Source: CAWDMW01 sp963803575
GTDB lineage: Bacteria; Pseudomonadota; Alphaproteobacteria; Rickettsiales; UBA998
Length of the DNA stretch: 64,000 nt
Direction: 5' to 3'
NCBI GenBank assembly: GCA_963803575.1
Contig: CAWDMW010000002.1
Span: 1 to 64,000, forward strand
Both the position numbers and the translations under genes were made by a program. The notes below the pieces were generated by a model. That model was not told the origin of the DNA. It searched no databases and saw only the letters and a program-made list of their open reading frames with translations. How positions within the stretch are numbered: the first letter of the stretch is position 1; each line of letters opens with the position of its first letter. Below are positions 54,006 through 63,358 of the stretch, piece by piece.

Positions 54006-54443
54006 ATGACGACATATGATATTACACCATGGCTGGAAACCAGCGAAAACCAACCGGACTTCCTTGCAAAACCACTCCATGACATGACAGAAACCGAATG
54101 GGAATCACTATGTGACGGGTGCGGGTTATGCTGTCAGATACGTGTGGAAGATGGCACCACGGGTAAGCAACATATTTCTTGTGTGGCCTGCCGTTTGCTT
54201 TGCCTGAAAACACATCAATGTAGCCACTACACGCAACGGCACGCCTACGTACAGGACTGTATCAAAATCACCCCTGACAACGTACTGACGCTTGACTGGC
54301 TTCCACCCACCTGCGCGTACCGACTAACAGCAAGAGGAATGCCACTACCTCACTGGCACCATCTCATTTGCGGCGACAGAGACACGGTACATCAGCAAGG
54401 TGCTTCTATGCTGGGTCAAACGGTTAGTGAAGACACACTGTAA
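54006..54443 (+). CDS. YcgN-family Cys-cluster protein (UPF0260)
   Basis: 145 residues from MTTYDITPWL. Cysteine-rich: CDGCGLCCQ near residue 36, then CVACRLLCL and QCSHY, the pattern of the YkgJ/YcgN family, which is thought to bind a metal cluster. Function unknown. Diverges from pccA, precedes dnaE by about 48 bases and may be co-transcribed with it. Confidence 0.88.
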   Translation: MTTYDITPWLETSENQPDFLAKPLHDMTETEWESLCDGCGLCCQIRVEDGTTGKQHISCVACRLLCLKTHQCSHYTQRHAYVQDCIKITPDNVLTLDWLPPTCAYRLTARGMPLPHWHHLICGDRDTVHQQGASMLGQTVSEDTL

Positions 54444-54490
54444 AGGTTATACGTGACAATGGGCTGTAACGTTCTATGATGTGACGCGTG

Positions 54491-57400
54491 ATGTCTTCAA
54501 CCGAACCTTTCATTCATTTGCGCGTACGCACTGCTTACTCATTGCTGGAAGGCGCAATGACGGTGGACACGTTAATTAATGCAGCAAAAGCAGAATCCTA
54601 CCCTGCGCTAGCTATTACCGATAATCATAACCTGTTTGGCTCAATGGAGTTTTCGCTTGCCTGTATCAAAGCAGGTATTCAACCCATCATTGGATGTCTG
54701 TTTCGTTACCTGCCACACTACCCAACTGGCACGCTCGATGAATCCGATCAAGTGCTACTGCTAGCCAGTAACCAGACGGGCTACTATAACCTGCTTAAAC
54801 TGGTCAGCCGCACTTACATGAATCCAGACGATGACAGAAACAGCCTTCTGTCGTTTGAGACGATTAAAACCCATGCAGATGGATTAATGGCGCTAAGTGC
54901 AGGCATTTATGGTGGTGTTGGTAAAGCTCTCCTGCGAAATAACGCAGCGCAGGCAGATGCCATTACCGGTCTGTATAAAGACACATTTGGCGATAGGTTT
55001 TATCTGGAGATCATGCGCCACGGATTGCAAACCGAGCAGGACATTGAAGCGGGTATGTTGCAGCTAGCGACACAACATCATGTTCCTATTGTTGCCACAA
55101 ACGATGTGTATTTCCATGAAGCACATATGATGGAAGCACATGACGCACTCATTTGCACGGCGGAAGGGCGCTACGTGATGGAAGCTGACCGCCGCCGCAT
55201 GACACCAGAGCATCGCTTAAAAACCCCGCAAGAGATGCAGCAACTCTTTAGCGATTTGCCCGAAGCATTACACAATACAATCGTCATTGCACAACGTTGC
55301 GCGGTAATGTCACCACCGCGCGATCCTATTTTGCCCGGCTTTGCTATAGAAGAGCAAGGGCAGGTTTTATCCGAAGCCGATGCCCTCAGGAAGCGCGCAC
55401 ATGAAGGGCTGGATATGCGCCTGCACAAACATGTCTATACACCCAACATGGACGAGACGGCGAAACAGGCTGCAGCAGAACCTTATTTTAAACGGCTGGA
55501 TTATGAGCTGGACGTTATTATTGGTATGGGATTTCCCGGGTATTTTCTCATTGTCTCGGATTTCATCACCTGGAGCAAAGAACATAACATCCCTGTAGGA
55601 CCTGGGCGTGGATCAGGGGCAGCATCTGTGGTGGCGTGGTCATTACTCATTACCGATCTTGACCCATTGCACTATGATCTGGTTTTTGAGCGTTTCCTGA
55701 ACCCTGAACGCGTATCCATGCCGGATTTCGATATTGATTTCTGTCAGGATCGCCGCGATGAAGTGATACGCTACGTACAACATAAATATGGCCGCGACCG
55801 TGTGGCGCAAATCATTACCTTCGGAAAGTTGCAGGCACGCGCAGTATTGCGGGATGTGGGCCGCGTCCTGCAAATGCCTTACGGGCAGGTAGACCGGATA
55901 TGTAAGTTAGTTCCCAATAACCCCGCAGCGCCTGTTACCCTAGCGCAAGCCATTGACATTGAACCGATGCTCAAAGCGCAGATGGAAGAAGAGCTATCGG
56001 TGAAAAAGCTGATAGATATTTCCCTAAAACTGGAAGGACTATACCGCCACTCTTCCACCCACGCCGCTGGTGTGGTGATTGCGGACAGGCCGTTGGACGA
56101 GCTGGTACCACTCTATCGTGACCCTAAATCCGACATGCCTGTAGTGCAATATTCCATGAAGTATGCCGAAATTGCCGGACTGGTCAAGTTTGACTTTTTA
56201 GGGTTAAAAACGCTAACTGTTCTGGCTAAAGCCGTAGAACTGATTGGCCATTTGGGTATTCAAATAGATTTGTTGGCATTGCCCATGGATGACGCACCAA
56301 CGTTTGAGTTACTCAAAGCAGGTAAGACCATTGGCGTGTTCCAGTTTGAGAGTGCCGGAATGCGTGATTCATTGCGGAAACTACAACCGGATCGGCTGGA
56401 AGACTTAATCGCCCTTGGTGCGCTGTACCGCCCGGGGCCTATGGATAATATCCCGTCCTACATTGCCCGTAAACATGGACGGGAAAAGCCAGACTATCTT
56501 CACCCCTCACTGGAAGAGGTGCTGAAAGAAACGTACGGGGTGATTATCTATCAGGAGCAGGTGCAAAAGATTGCGCAGATTCTTTCAGGTTACACGCTAG
56601 GTGCAGCAGACTTATTGCGCCGTGCGATGGGAAAGAAAATTAAGGCTGAAATGGACATGCAGCGACAGACCTTTGTGGATGGTGCTGCAAAAAATAACGT
56701 GAATGCCAAACAGGCAAACGAGATTTTTGATCTGGTGGCCAAATTTGCGGGTTACGGATTTAACAAAGCTCACGCCGCCGCTTATGCATTAATAGGGTAC
56801 CAAACTGCGTACCTCAAAGCCAATTATGCAGTAGAGTTCTTAGCAGCGTCCATGACGTATGATATGCACAATACCGATAAACTCAGTATTTTTCGCCAGG
56901 ATGCCATGCAGGCAGGCATCAAGATATTACCCCCTGATATTAATCATTCCTGTGCCACCTTCACGGTAGAGCATCAGGGTGATACCCGACATATCCGTTA
57001 TGCATTGGGTGCATTGAAAAATGTCGGTGAAGTGGCAATGCAGGAGGTGGAAAAGGAACGTGAGACGAACGGAGCTTATGATAGCATCTTTGATCTGGTC
57101 GCACGTGTTGGCACGAAAGCAATGAATCGCCGTCAGTTGGAGCATTTGGTGATGGCGGGCGCGCTGGATGGCCTGCATAGTAACCGCGCACAATTATGCG
57201 CCTCACTCGATAGCATCCATAGCTATGGCCAGTCTGTTGCTCATGATAAGGAAACATCACAAGTCAGTCTGTTTGGTGAAGATAGCGGTATCTCCAATAT
57301 TCCAACGTTGCAGGACGCACCAGACTGGCCACCGCTGGAACGACTGGCGAATGAGTATAAAGCAATTGGCTTTTATTTATCTTCGCACCCGCTGGAGGGC

Positions 57401-57964
57401 TATGCCAGTGCTTTAAAAGCCCTACGGGTAAAGTCATATGCGCAAGCAAATGCCACGCTTGGGCATGAATATATTAAAATAAAACTGGCGGGTATCGTGA
57501 TGGGGCGCAAGCTCAAATCCAGTGCGCGCGGGCGTTTTGCGTTTATCCAGCTCTCTGATGCGACTGGTGTGTATGAAGCCTCCATTTTTGATGAAACATT
57601 GCTGGATACACACCGTGAGTTACTGGAAAACGGCACGCTACTTTACATGAACGCGGAAGCCAAAATGGAAGAATCCGGCATCCGTATCATTATTCAGGGA
57701 CTGCAAGCCCTGGACACTGCCATTGGTTCTGCCAGCTGGCATGGTAGCGCGCTGACGCTTACCGTAGAGAACGCCGCATCTATTGATAAGATCGCCAAAA
57801 CGCTCACTACCCCTGATGCAAAAGGCCGCATGGTCACACTGCACGCAACACTGGATGATACAAGTTACGCCGTCATCACCCTCCCTTCGTATAAAATTAC
57901 TCCGGAAGCATTAATGACATTGCAGCAGCTTCCCGATGTGGAAGTAACGGAAGAAAACCGCTGA
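54491..57964 (+). CDS. dnaE: DNA polymerase III alpha subunit
   Basis: 1157 residues, full length. Replicative polymerase of the chromosome. PHP domain at the N-terminus (LRVRTAYSLLEGAM, where enzymes with an active PHP have His-Ser), polymerase palm with catalytic Asp in PDFDIDF (near residue 410) and KFDFLGLKT (near 560), fingers RPGPMDNIPSYI and YGVIIYQEQVQKIAQ, tandem HhH region, OB fold near 1000-1070 and a short C-terminus. GTG at 54488 is an alternative first codon. Confidence 0.97.
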   Translation: MSSTEPFIHLRVRTAYSLLEGAMTVDTLINAAKAESYPALAITDNHNLFGSMEFSLACIKAGIQPIIGCLFRYLPHYPTGTLDESDQVLLLASNQTGYYNLLKLVSRTYMNPDDDRNSLLSFETIKTHADGLMALSAGIYGGVGKALLRNNAAQADAITGLYKDTFGDRFYLEIMRHGLQTEQDIEAGMLQLATQHHVPIVATNDVYFHEAHMMEAHDALICTAEGRYVMEADRRRMTPEHRLKTPQEMQQLFSDLPEALHNTIVIAQRCAVMSPPRDPILPGFAIEEQGQVLSEADALRKRAHEGLDMRLHKHVYTPNMDETAKQAAAEPYFKRLDYELDVIIGMGFPGYFLIVSDFITWSKEHNIPVGPGRGSGAASVVAWSLLITDLDPLHYDLVFERFLNPERVSMPDFDIDFCQDRRDEVIRYVQHKYGRDRVAQIITFGKLQARAVLRDVGRVLQMPYGQVDRICKLVPNNPAAPVTLAQAIDIEPMLKAQMEEELSVKKLIDISLKLEGLYRHSSTHAAGVVIADRPLDELVPLYRDPKSDMPVVQYSMKYAEIAGLVKFDFLGLKTLTVLAKAVELIGHLGIQIDLLALPMDDAPTFELLKAGKTIGVFQFESAGMRDSLRKLQPDRLEDLIALGALYRPGPMDNIPSYIARKHGREKPDYLHPSLEEVLKETYGVIIYQEQVQKIAQILSGYTLGAADLLRRAMGKKIKAEMDMQRQTFVDGAAKNNVNAKQANEIFDLVAKFAGYGFNKAHAAAYALIGYQTAYLKANYAVEFLAASMTYDMHNTDKLSIFRQDAMQAGIKILPPDINHSCATFTVEHQGDTRHIRYALGALKNVGEVAMQEVEKERETNGAYDSIFDLVARVGTKAMNRRQLEHLVMAGALDGLHSNRAQLCASLDSIHSYGQSVAHDKETSQVSLFGEDSGISNIPTLQDAPDWPPLERLANEYKAIGFYLSSHPLEGYASALKALRVKSYAQANATLGHEYIKIKLAGIVMGRKLKSSARGRFAFIQLSDATGVYEASIFDETLLDTHRELLENGTLLYMNAEAKMEESGIRIIIQGLQALDTAIGSASWHGSALTLTVENAASIDKIAKTLTTPDAKGRMVTLHATLDDTSYAVITLPSYKITPEALMTLQQLPDVEVTEENR

Positions 57965-57965
57965 C

Positions 57966-57995
57966 AAAAAAAGACCCACGTCTTATGACGCGGGT
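57966..57995 (-). terminator. Terminator facing the minus strand
   Basis: ACCCACGTC/GACGCGGGT with one mismatch and TTAT loop. The seven-A run on its left becomes the T-run on the minus strand, so it ends the orphan gene at 58022-58393. It probably also acts on dnaE. Confidence 0.75.
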
Positions 57996-58021
57996 AGATT
58001 GAATACTTTAAAGTAAGAAAA

Positions 58022-58393
58022 TTACTTTTTCCTTACTACAAGTCCCCAGCAGCCTTTTCTGCCTTTGGAGTTTGGAGAAACATATCCTAGGTCTCCCCAT
58101 TCACCAGTTAAAAGAAGGACTACGTTATCATTGGTATCATACTCAGCTTCAAAATATCCGTTTCCACGAAGGACTCCACCCATTTCTTGCCATTCGGCAA
58201 CGAGATATTTAGCAGAGCACTCGAAGGACAGCTGGCCTTTTGCGAAGCCATTATATTTATACTGAATCGTGACAAATCCAGATAACGGGTTAATGTTTAT
58301 TCTTTCAAAGGAGGAATTAAATATGAGATTACCTTTGATGTAAAAGGTGAACTCATAATCATTATTTCGTGCCGCGGAAAGTAGTATTTCCAT
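58022..58393 (-). CDS. Orphan protein, function unknown
   Basis: 123 residues, rich in beta-strand residues and Gly/Tyr/Asn (IQYKYNGFAKGQLSFECSA, LRGNGYFEAEYDTNDNVVLLLTGEWGDLGYV), no signal peptide. The pattern of alternating hydrophobic residues suggests a small beta sandwich or barrel. AT-rich. A perfect 8-bp inverted repeat TGCTATAA/TTATAGCA (58443-58463) lies about 50 bases upstream of its start. Confidence 0.6.
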   Translation of the reverse strand: MEILLSAARNNDYEFTFYIKGNLIFNSSFERININPLSGFVTIQYKYNGFAKGQLSFECSAKYLVAEWQEMGGVLRGNGYFEAEYDTNDNVVLLLTGEWGDLGYVSPNSKGRKGCWGLVVRKK

Positions 58394-58699
58394 GATTTTT
58401 TGAATATATAAGCTCAGGGGATTTTCTTCCCAAGCGAGTTACTGCTATAATAGAGTTATAGCAAGCCGTTTCTTAAACAAGAAAGTCTTAAATAAGAAGA
58501 AGCGAAAATCAACCTCATTATAGGCAGATAGCACCTGTCATGTCAAGAAGCACAAGGCATGTTGCCATTAACGCTAGAGCATAGCGAAAACAACAGGTTA
58601 CAGAGGGAACTGGAGCGGAGTGTACTTTAGGTACATGAGCATAGTAAGCGTAGAAACCTGTTGTTTGCAGTGTGCTGTAATAGTTAGTATCAACGCGCC
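58394..58699. other. Gene-free stretch with nested palindromes
   Basis: About 306 bases without a gene. It holds TGCTATAA/TTATAGCA (58443-58463), TTTCTT/AAGAAA (around 58470-58487) and the palindromic element 58588-58666. The motif GAGCATAG occurs twice (about 58577 and 58637). The left part may hold the promoter of the orphan gene at 58393. Confidence 0.7.
58588..58666. repeat. Palindromic intergenic element
   Basis: Perfect 12-bp outer arms AAACAACAGGTT and AACCTGTTGTTT enclose about 55 bases with an inner hairpin TGTAC-TTTAG-GTACA (58621-58635). The filler (GGAGCGGAGTGTAC, TGAGCATAGTAAGCG) has the look of the dispersed intergenic repeats known from several proteobacteria, but only one copy was noticed in this window. 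Confidence 0.6.
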
Positions 58700-59659
58700 C
58701 TAATTATTTCCAAATAATCCGCCTTGCTGCACTACTCGTATGACGGGAGGGCCTAGCACCAGCATGAAGATAGCTGGCAGAAGCAACGTAATTAAAGGAA
58801 TGGCCATCAGCGCAGGTAACCTTCCAGCCTTTTCTTCAGCTTTCATTAATCGAGTCTGGCGATAATCTTCTGACAAGACACGTAACGTATCGGTTAGATT
58901 TGTACCAAACCGCTCTGTTTGAATGAGTGCCGCCACCAGTGAACGATACGCGACCAAATTAGTGCGTTCTGCTAAGTTCATCAAAGCTTGAGCACGATTA
59001 TTTAGCAAAGCCAGTTCCAGGCGTGTCTGGTTCAGCTCTTGCGCCAATTCAGGATGTGCATACGCCAACTCATCACAGACACGGTTCATTGCAGCATCCA
59101 ACGCTAACCCAGATTCCACACATACAACCATCAGATCCAACCCATCCGGGAATGAACGCAGCAATTTTTGCTGACGTTTCTGAATGGCGTTCGTAACATA
59201 TAGTTTGGCACCAAAGACACCAATAATAATGATAATGCCACCAACCAACAAACTTATTGTATCCCCTTTAAGCAGGAACACAACACCAATAATGACGCAT
59301 AACACACTGATAACACGTTGGTAGAATAATAGATACACAGGTGCATTAGGCGATATAATACCAGCATGTAGCAGCTTTTTCTTCGCAGCATTTTGGGCAG
59401 AATCCATATTCATGCCTAAAATACGCATAAACTGTTCCAGCACTTTGGCAAGCAAGGATTTCTCTCGTTCTAGCTCAACGGCCTGTGCAGTATCCTGCTC
59501 GTATCCCAGATCATCATAGGCCTTAGTCATACGTGCATCACGTTCTAACTTGGTCATACGCTGACGCCGCATATAAGCAGCATCAATCACCAAATACACA
59601 ATGAGCAGCAGCAGACTAATAATCGCTGCAACAATAATAACTTCCTGATTATCAAACAT
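58700..59659 (-). CDS. tadC: Tad pilus inner-membrane protein TadC
   Basis: 319 residues. Type II secretion F (GspF) domain protein: N-terminal span (about 7-27), two spans near 115-155, cytoplasmic helical domain with FPDGLDLMVVCVESGLALDAAMNRV and RLPALMAIPLITLLLPAIFMLVLGPPVI at the C-terminus. With TadB it forms the platform turned by TadA. Ribosome site AAGTAGG lies at the end of tadB. The last gene of the cluster; TadD is not downstream. Confidence 0.9.
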   Translation of the reverse strand: MFDNQEVIIVAAIISLLLLIVYLVIDAAYMRRQRMTKLERDARMTKAYDDLGYEQDTAQAVELEREKSLLAKVLEQFMRILGMNMDSAQNAAKKKLLHAGIISPNAPVYLLFYQRVISVLCVIIGVVFLLKGDTISLLVGGIIIIIGVFGAKLYVTNAIQKRQQKLLRSFPDGLDLMVVCVESGLALDAAMNRVCDELAYAHPELAQELNQTRLELALLNNRAQALMNLAERTNLVAYRSLVAALIQTERFGTNLTDTLRVLSEDYRQTRLMKAEEKAGRLPALMAIPLITLLLPAIFMLVLGPPVIRVVQQGGLFGNN

Positions 59660-59674
59660 CTTATCTGCCTACTT

Positions 59675-60652
59675 CTAAATATCAATATCAATCATTTTAC
59701 GCACAATAACTTGCGACATAATAATGCAACCAAGCGCAGCAGCTAACACCATATTCCCCGTTGTACTGTCAAATAGAGGATCTAAATGTTCCGGCGAGGA
59801 ATAGAGCAGCGCACCAAACAGAACAAAAGGCAATGCACCCAGAATATATCCTGTTGCACGGCCTTCTGAAGTCATGGCACGAATTTTGTGACGCAGTTGT
59901 TTGCGTTTACGGATAATGTTCGACAGATTCGTAATAACTTCTGCCAGATTACCGCCTGTTTCCTGCTGAATTTTAAGCACAACCACAAAGAAACGTAAAT
60001 CCTGTTCATCAATACGCGTAGCCAGCCGGTTCAACGCTTCATTCAACGGACGTCCCAGCGCCAGCTCATCTCCCAACTGTCGGAATTCGCTTTTGACAGG
60101 ATCTTCCATATTTTCAGCAACCATCGTAACCGCCGTATTAATAGGGAAACCGGATTTTACACTACGAACAATCATATCTAATACATCCGGGAACATATTA
60201 ATGAATGCCGTGTTACGCTTATCAATAGCCCCCTGAATGATGCTACGCCCTATTAACAGTGGCACAGCAATAGCAACAAAAATCAGTAGCGGACTAAGGT
60301 TGAAGAATGAGATAGCCAATATTCCTGCTAACATTAGAATCACAATTGTTAACACAAAGATACCAGCACTTTCATGCTTTCCTGCTTTCACCAAACGTAC
60401 AACCAGATTTTTCCCCATCGGCATATATGATAGCGTTTTCAAGGTAGGCGACTGATCAATATCTGCTTTTAGCACTGCAAGCGTTTCATCAGTTTCATTC
60501 ACTCTACGTGAACTATTCTCGCTTTCCTGCTGAATCTGTTCTAAAGCGTTCTGAGTATGCGCGCTATTCATCGTATATCGACTTGCAAATACTCTGACAT
60601 ACAAAAAGTAAATGGCTACACCAACTATTAATCCTATTATTCCGGCAATCAT
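59675..60652 (-). CDS. tadB: Tad pilus inner-membrane protein TadB
   Basis: 325 residues. GspF-type domain with N-terminal span (about 2-20), spans near 95-135, cytoplasmic part with MFPDVLDMIVRSVKSGFPINTAVTMVAENM, EALNRLATRIDEQDLRFFVVVLKIQQETGGNLAEVI and C-terminal spans. Pairs with TadC. The start overlaps the tadA stop (ATGA). Confidence 0.92.
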   Translation of the reverse strand: MIAGIIGLIVGVAIYFLYVRVFASRYTMNSAHTQNALEQIQQESENSSRRVNETDETLAVLKADIDQSPTLKTLSYMPMGKNLVVRLVKAGKHESAGIFVLTIVILMLAGILAISFFNLSPLLIFVAIAVPLLIGRSIIQGAIDKRNTAFINMFPDVLDMIVRSVKSGFPINTAVTMVAENMEDPVKSEFRQLGDELALGRPLNEALNRLATRIDEQDLRFFVVVLKIQQETGGNLAEVITNLSNIIRKRKQLRHKIRAMTSEGRATGYILGALPFVLFGALLYSSPEHLDPLFDSTTGNMVLAAALGCIIMSQVIVRKMIDIDI

Positions 60653-62196
60653 AGGTTTCCTCCCGAATTTGGTATTCCTAAACTATCAAGCATTGCACCA
60701 TCCATATTGTAATATTCTGCACGTGTTAAAAAGCGGGGACGAATATTGTGCGATACAAATTCACCCATTAACATTCCATCACTATCAATACCTTTAGGTT
60801 TATAGCTAAATAAGGTTTGCGTCAGGATGCTTTCACCTTCCTGCCCGACAATTTCTTCAATATGCGTAATTCTGCGGCGTCCGTCCCGCATACGTTGCAA
60901 CTGGATAATCAACTGCACCGCACTGGAAATCTGATAACGCAGTGACGCATTGCTGACAGCAACGCCAGACATGTTCACCAGATTTTCAATACGTGACAAG
61001 CAATCGCGCGGTGAATTAGAATGAATGGTTGCCAGTGACCCGTCGTGGCCAGTATTCATAGCCGACAAAACGTCAATCACTTCATCTCCTCGTATCTCTC
61101 CCAAGATAATACGATCAGGCCGCATACGTAGCGCGTTTTTAACCAGCTGGCGCTGCGTGATCTCACCCGCCCCTTCATTGGACATAGGACGTGTTTCTAA
61201 ACGCAGCACATGTGGTTGCGCCAGCTGCAACTCGGCTGCATCTTCAATCGTAATCACACGTTCACCGTGATCAATATAGTTAGACAGCGCGTTAAGTAAC
61301 GTTGTTTTCCCGCTACCTGTACCGCCTGAGATAATAATGTTTAAGCGTATATGCGCGCAAATAGATAAGAATGTCGCCATATCTGGCGTGAGAGAATTAT
61401 ATTGCACATAATCACTTAGGCTGATTTTGCTCTTTTTGAACTTCCGGATGGACACAAGCGCACCGTCCAGCGCAATAGGATTCACAATAGCATTAAAGCG
61501 CGATCCATCAGGCAACCGTGCATCTACCATAGGGCTCGCTTCATCCACTCTACGGCCTACCCGTGTCACAATACGTTGAATAATCGCCATTAAATGGCCT
61601 TCATTCATGAACGTCACATCGGTCAGATAGATTTTTCCGCTCTTCTCAATATAGACTTGCTGTGCTGTATTAATCATAATGTCCGACACATCAGGATCAG
61701 CAAGTAGTGGCTCTAAAGGCCCATACCCCAGTATCTCATTGATCGCTTGTTCCTGAAGCAGAGAAATTTGCGCCGCCGTTAGCGGAGCCTCGATAGTTTG
61801 AATCAACCTACCAGCTTCAGTATAGATACGTTTGCGTCGGCGCTCTTCTGGCAACTGATACAGCGTGGCAATATCAATCTTATCTACCAGATCAGAGATA
61901 AGCTCCCTACGTACTTCCATGAAGCGTGATGTCTCTAAGTTCCGATCCGTATACTTGATAATCGCCGTTTGCTGACCATGAAAATTAAGATCACTTTGCT
62001 CAGCATATGGCTGGGATGCTTTACCCTCATGCACGTTCTGGCGCGCGCGTTTTGTAAGGCTATCTGTGCTTTGCTCCTGACCAATCGTCGCGGGAAGATG
62101 TGATGTTCCGCCCATAAGCTGGCGATTATTTTCTTCGGGCTGTGGCGTAGGCACAGGCATACTGCCTGAATTGACAGGAGGTTTTTTACCAAACAT
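60649..62196 (-). CDS. tadA: Tad pilus assembly ATPase TadA/CpaF
   Basis: 515 residues. Secretion ATPase driving pilus assembly (and retraction in Caulobacter). Disordered start, then N-terminal domain (YGPLEPLLADPDVSDIMIN), Walker A GGTGSGKTTLL (about residue 295), Asp box VITIEDAAELQL, Walker B region RPDRIILGEIRGDE and the His box (GHDGSLATIHSNS). SD AAGGTGG. cpaF is the alternative name. Confidence 0.95.
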   Translation of the reverse strand: MFGKKPPVNSGSMPVPTPQPEENNRQLMGGTSHLPATIGQEQSTDSLTKRARQNVHEGKASQPYAEQSDLNFHGQQTAIIKYTDRNLETSRFMEVRRELISDLVDKIDIATLYQLPEERRRKRIYTEAGRLIQTIEAPLTAAQISLLQEQAINEILGYGPLEPLLADPDVSDIMINTAQQVYIEKSGKIYLTDVTFMNEGHLMAIIQRIVTRVGRRVDEASPMVDARLPDGSRFNAIVNPIALDGALVSIRKFKKSKISLSDYVQYNSLTPDMATFLSICAHIRLNIIISGGTGSGKTTLLNALSNYIDHGERVITIEDAAELQLAQPHVLRLETRPMSNEGAGEITQRQLVKNALRMRPDRIILGEIRGDEVIDVLSAMNTGHDGSLATIHSNSPRDCLSRIENLVNMSGVAVSNASLRYQISSAVQLIIQLQRMRDGRRRITHIEEIVGQEGESILTQTLFSYKPKGIDSDGMLMGEFVSHNIRPRFLTRAEYYNMDGAMLDSLGIPNSGGNL

Positions 62197-62210
62197 AATG
62201 CAATGCCACC

Positions 62211-63341
62211 TTAGCCTTGCTCATAGTCAATCAATCGGCTGGCTACCCGTTCAAGTTCATTTGCCAATTGAGAATGTCCAAGCAGTGACACCGGCACACC
62301 TTTATTTTCAGACTGACAGATTGTTTTAATATCATTTGGCAAGTAATGGTCAATTTCACGTGCAGCAATGCGTTCAAAATCCTTTGGGTGAACCGCTTCT
62401 TTGTAACGTGATCCACTGCGATTAATAATCACCGACATTGGTTTATCAATTAAACCTGACTCAGACCATTTATTTAATATCCGCGAACTATGGGTAATCG
62501 ACTTGAGTAACAATTGTGCGACCAGCATAATATGATCGCTAAATCCAATAGTAGCAGAAACCCAATTATTCCAACGATGCGGTACATCAAGAATGATATA
62601 CTCATATGACTCTGCAAGATGTCCGACAAATTCACGCACTAACTCCGTTTCAACTGGTGGCATAAAATAGAGTTGTTGTGGTGATGTAATAATATCCAAA
62701 CCATCGCGATAAGGAACAACCATACGCTGAATCAACGTGCCGTCTACCCCTCGCTCAGGGTGGTCAAAAATTTCTTTAATGCCGTAGGTAGGTTGTAATT
62801 CCAACTGACGAGCTACCATACCAAATTGATAATCAAGATCGACCAGAACCGTTTTCTTCTGATGTTTTTTTGCCAACAGGTATGCTGTGTTTAAGGCGAC
62901 CATACTTGAGCCATCACCGGAACTACCGCCATACACTGCTACCACACGGCCTGTCTGAGAACTAGATGCCGTCACTTGGAAAAGCACGTTACGCACATCG
63001 CTTGCGGATGCAGCATAATTAAAATACTCAACAACCCCGCGATCTTTTAGTGCGCGGTAAAATCCAATATCGTTTGTTTCACCAATAACCACGATCCGGG
63101 TAGTAGACTCGCATTGTTCTGCAAGTACATCAAGCTCGGGCAGTATATCGTGGCTACGGTCTCCGATAAACGCGATAATATAGTTTGGGCTGTAATGATT
63201 CTGCTGTATCCACTCAGAAGCGGTGGCTGGCGTTCCTTCAACGACTTCAGCGTGTTGATACCCTAGAGCGCTGGTGATCGTGTTGACGGTATCCAGTTCA
63301 CTTGGTGATGAAATAATAGCAAAAACAGGACTACGATCCAT
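62211..63341 (-). CDS. cpaE: Pilus localisation protein CpaE/TadZ
   Basis: 376 residues. N-terminal receiver-like domain (about 1-125) and a MinD/ParA-type ATPase domain that places the pilus machine at the pole. The P-loop position reads VYGGSSGDGSSMVALN: the Gly pattern is kept but the Lys residues of a deviant Walker A are missing. VDLDYQFGMVARQLEL and the Walker B-like YIILDVPHRWNNW are present. AAGGG precedes the ATG. Confidence 0.88.
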   Translation of the reverse strand: MDRSPVFAIISSPSELDTVNTITSALGYQHAEVVEGTPATASEWIQQNHYSPNYIIAFIGDRSHDILPELDVLAEQCESTTRIVVIGETNDIGFYRALKDRGVVEYFNYAASASDVRNVLFQVTASSSQTGRVVAVYGGSSGDGSSMVALNTAYLLAKKHQKKTVLVDLDYQFGMVARQLELQPTYGIKEIFDHPERGVDGTLIQRMVVPYRDGLDIITSPQQLYFMPPVETELVREFVGHLAESYEYIILDVPHRWNNWVSATIGFSDHIMLVAQLLLKSITHSSRILNKWSESGLIDKPMSVIINRSGSRYKEAVHPKDFERIAAREIDHYLPNDIKTICQSENKGVPVSLLGHSQLANELERVASRLIDYEQG

Positions 63342-63358
63342 AAAACCCTTACAATATC

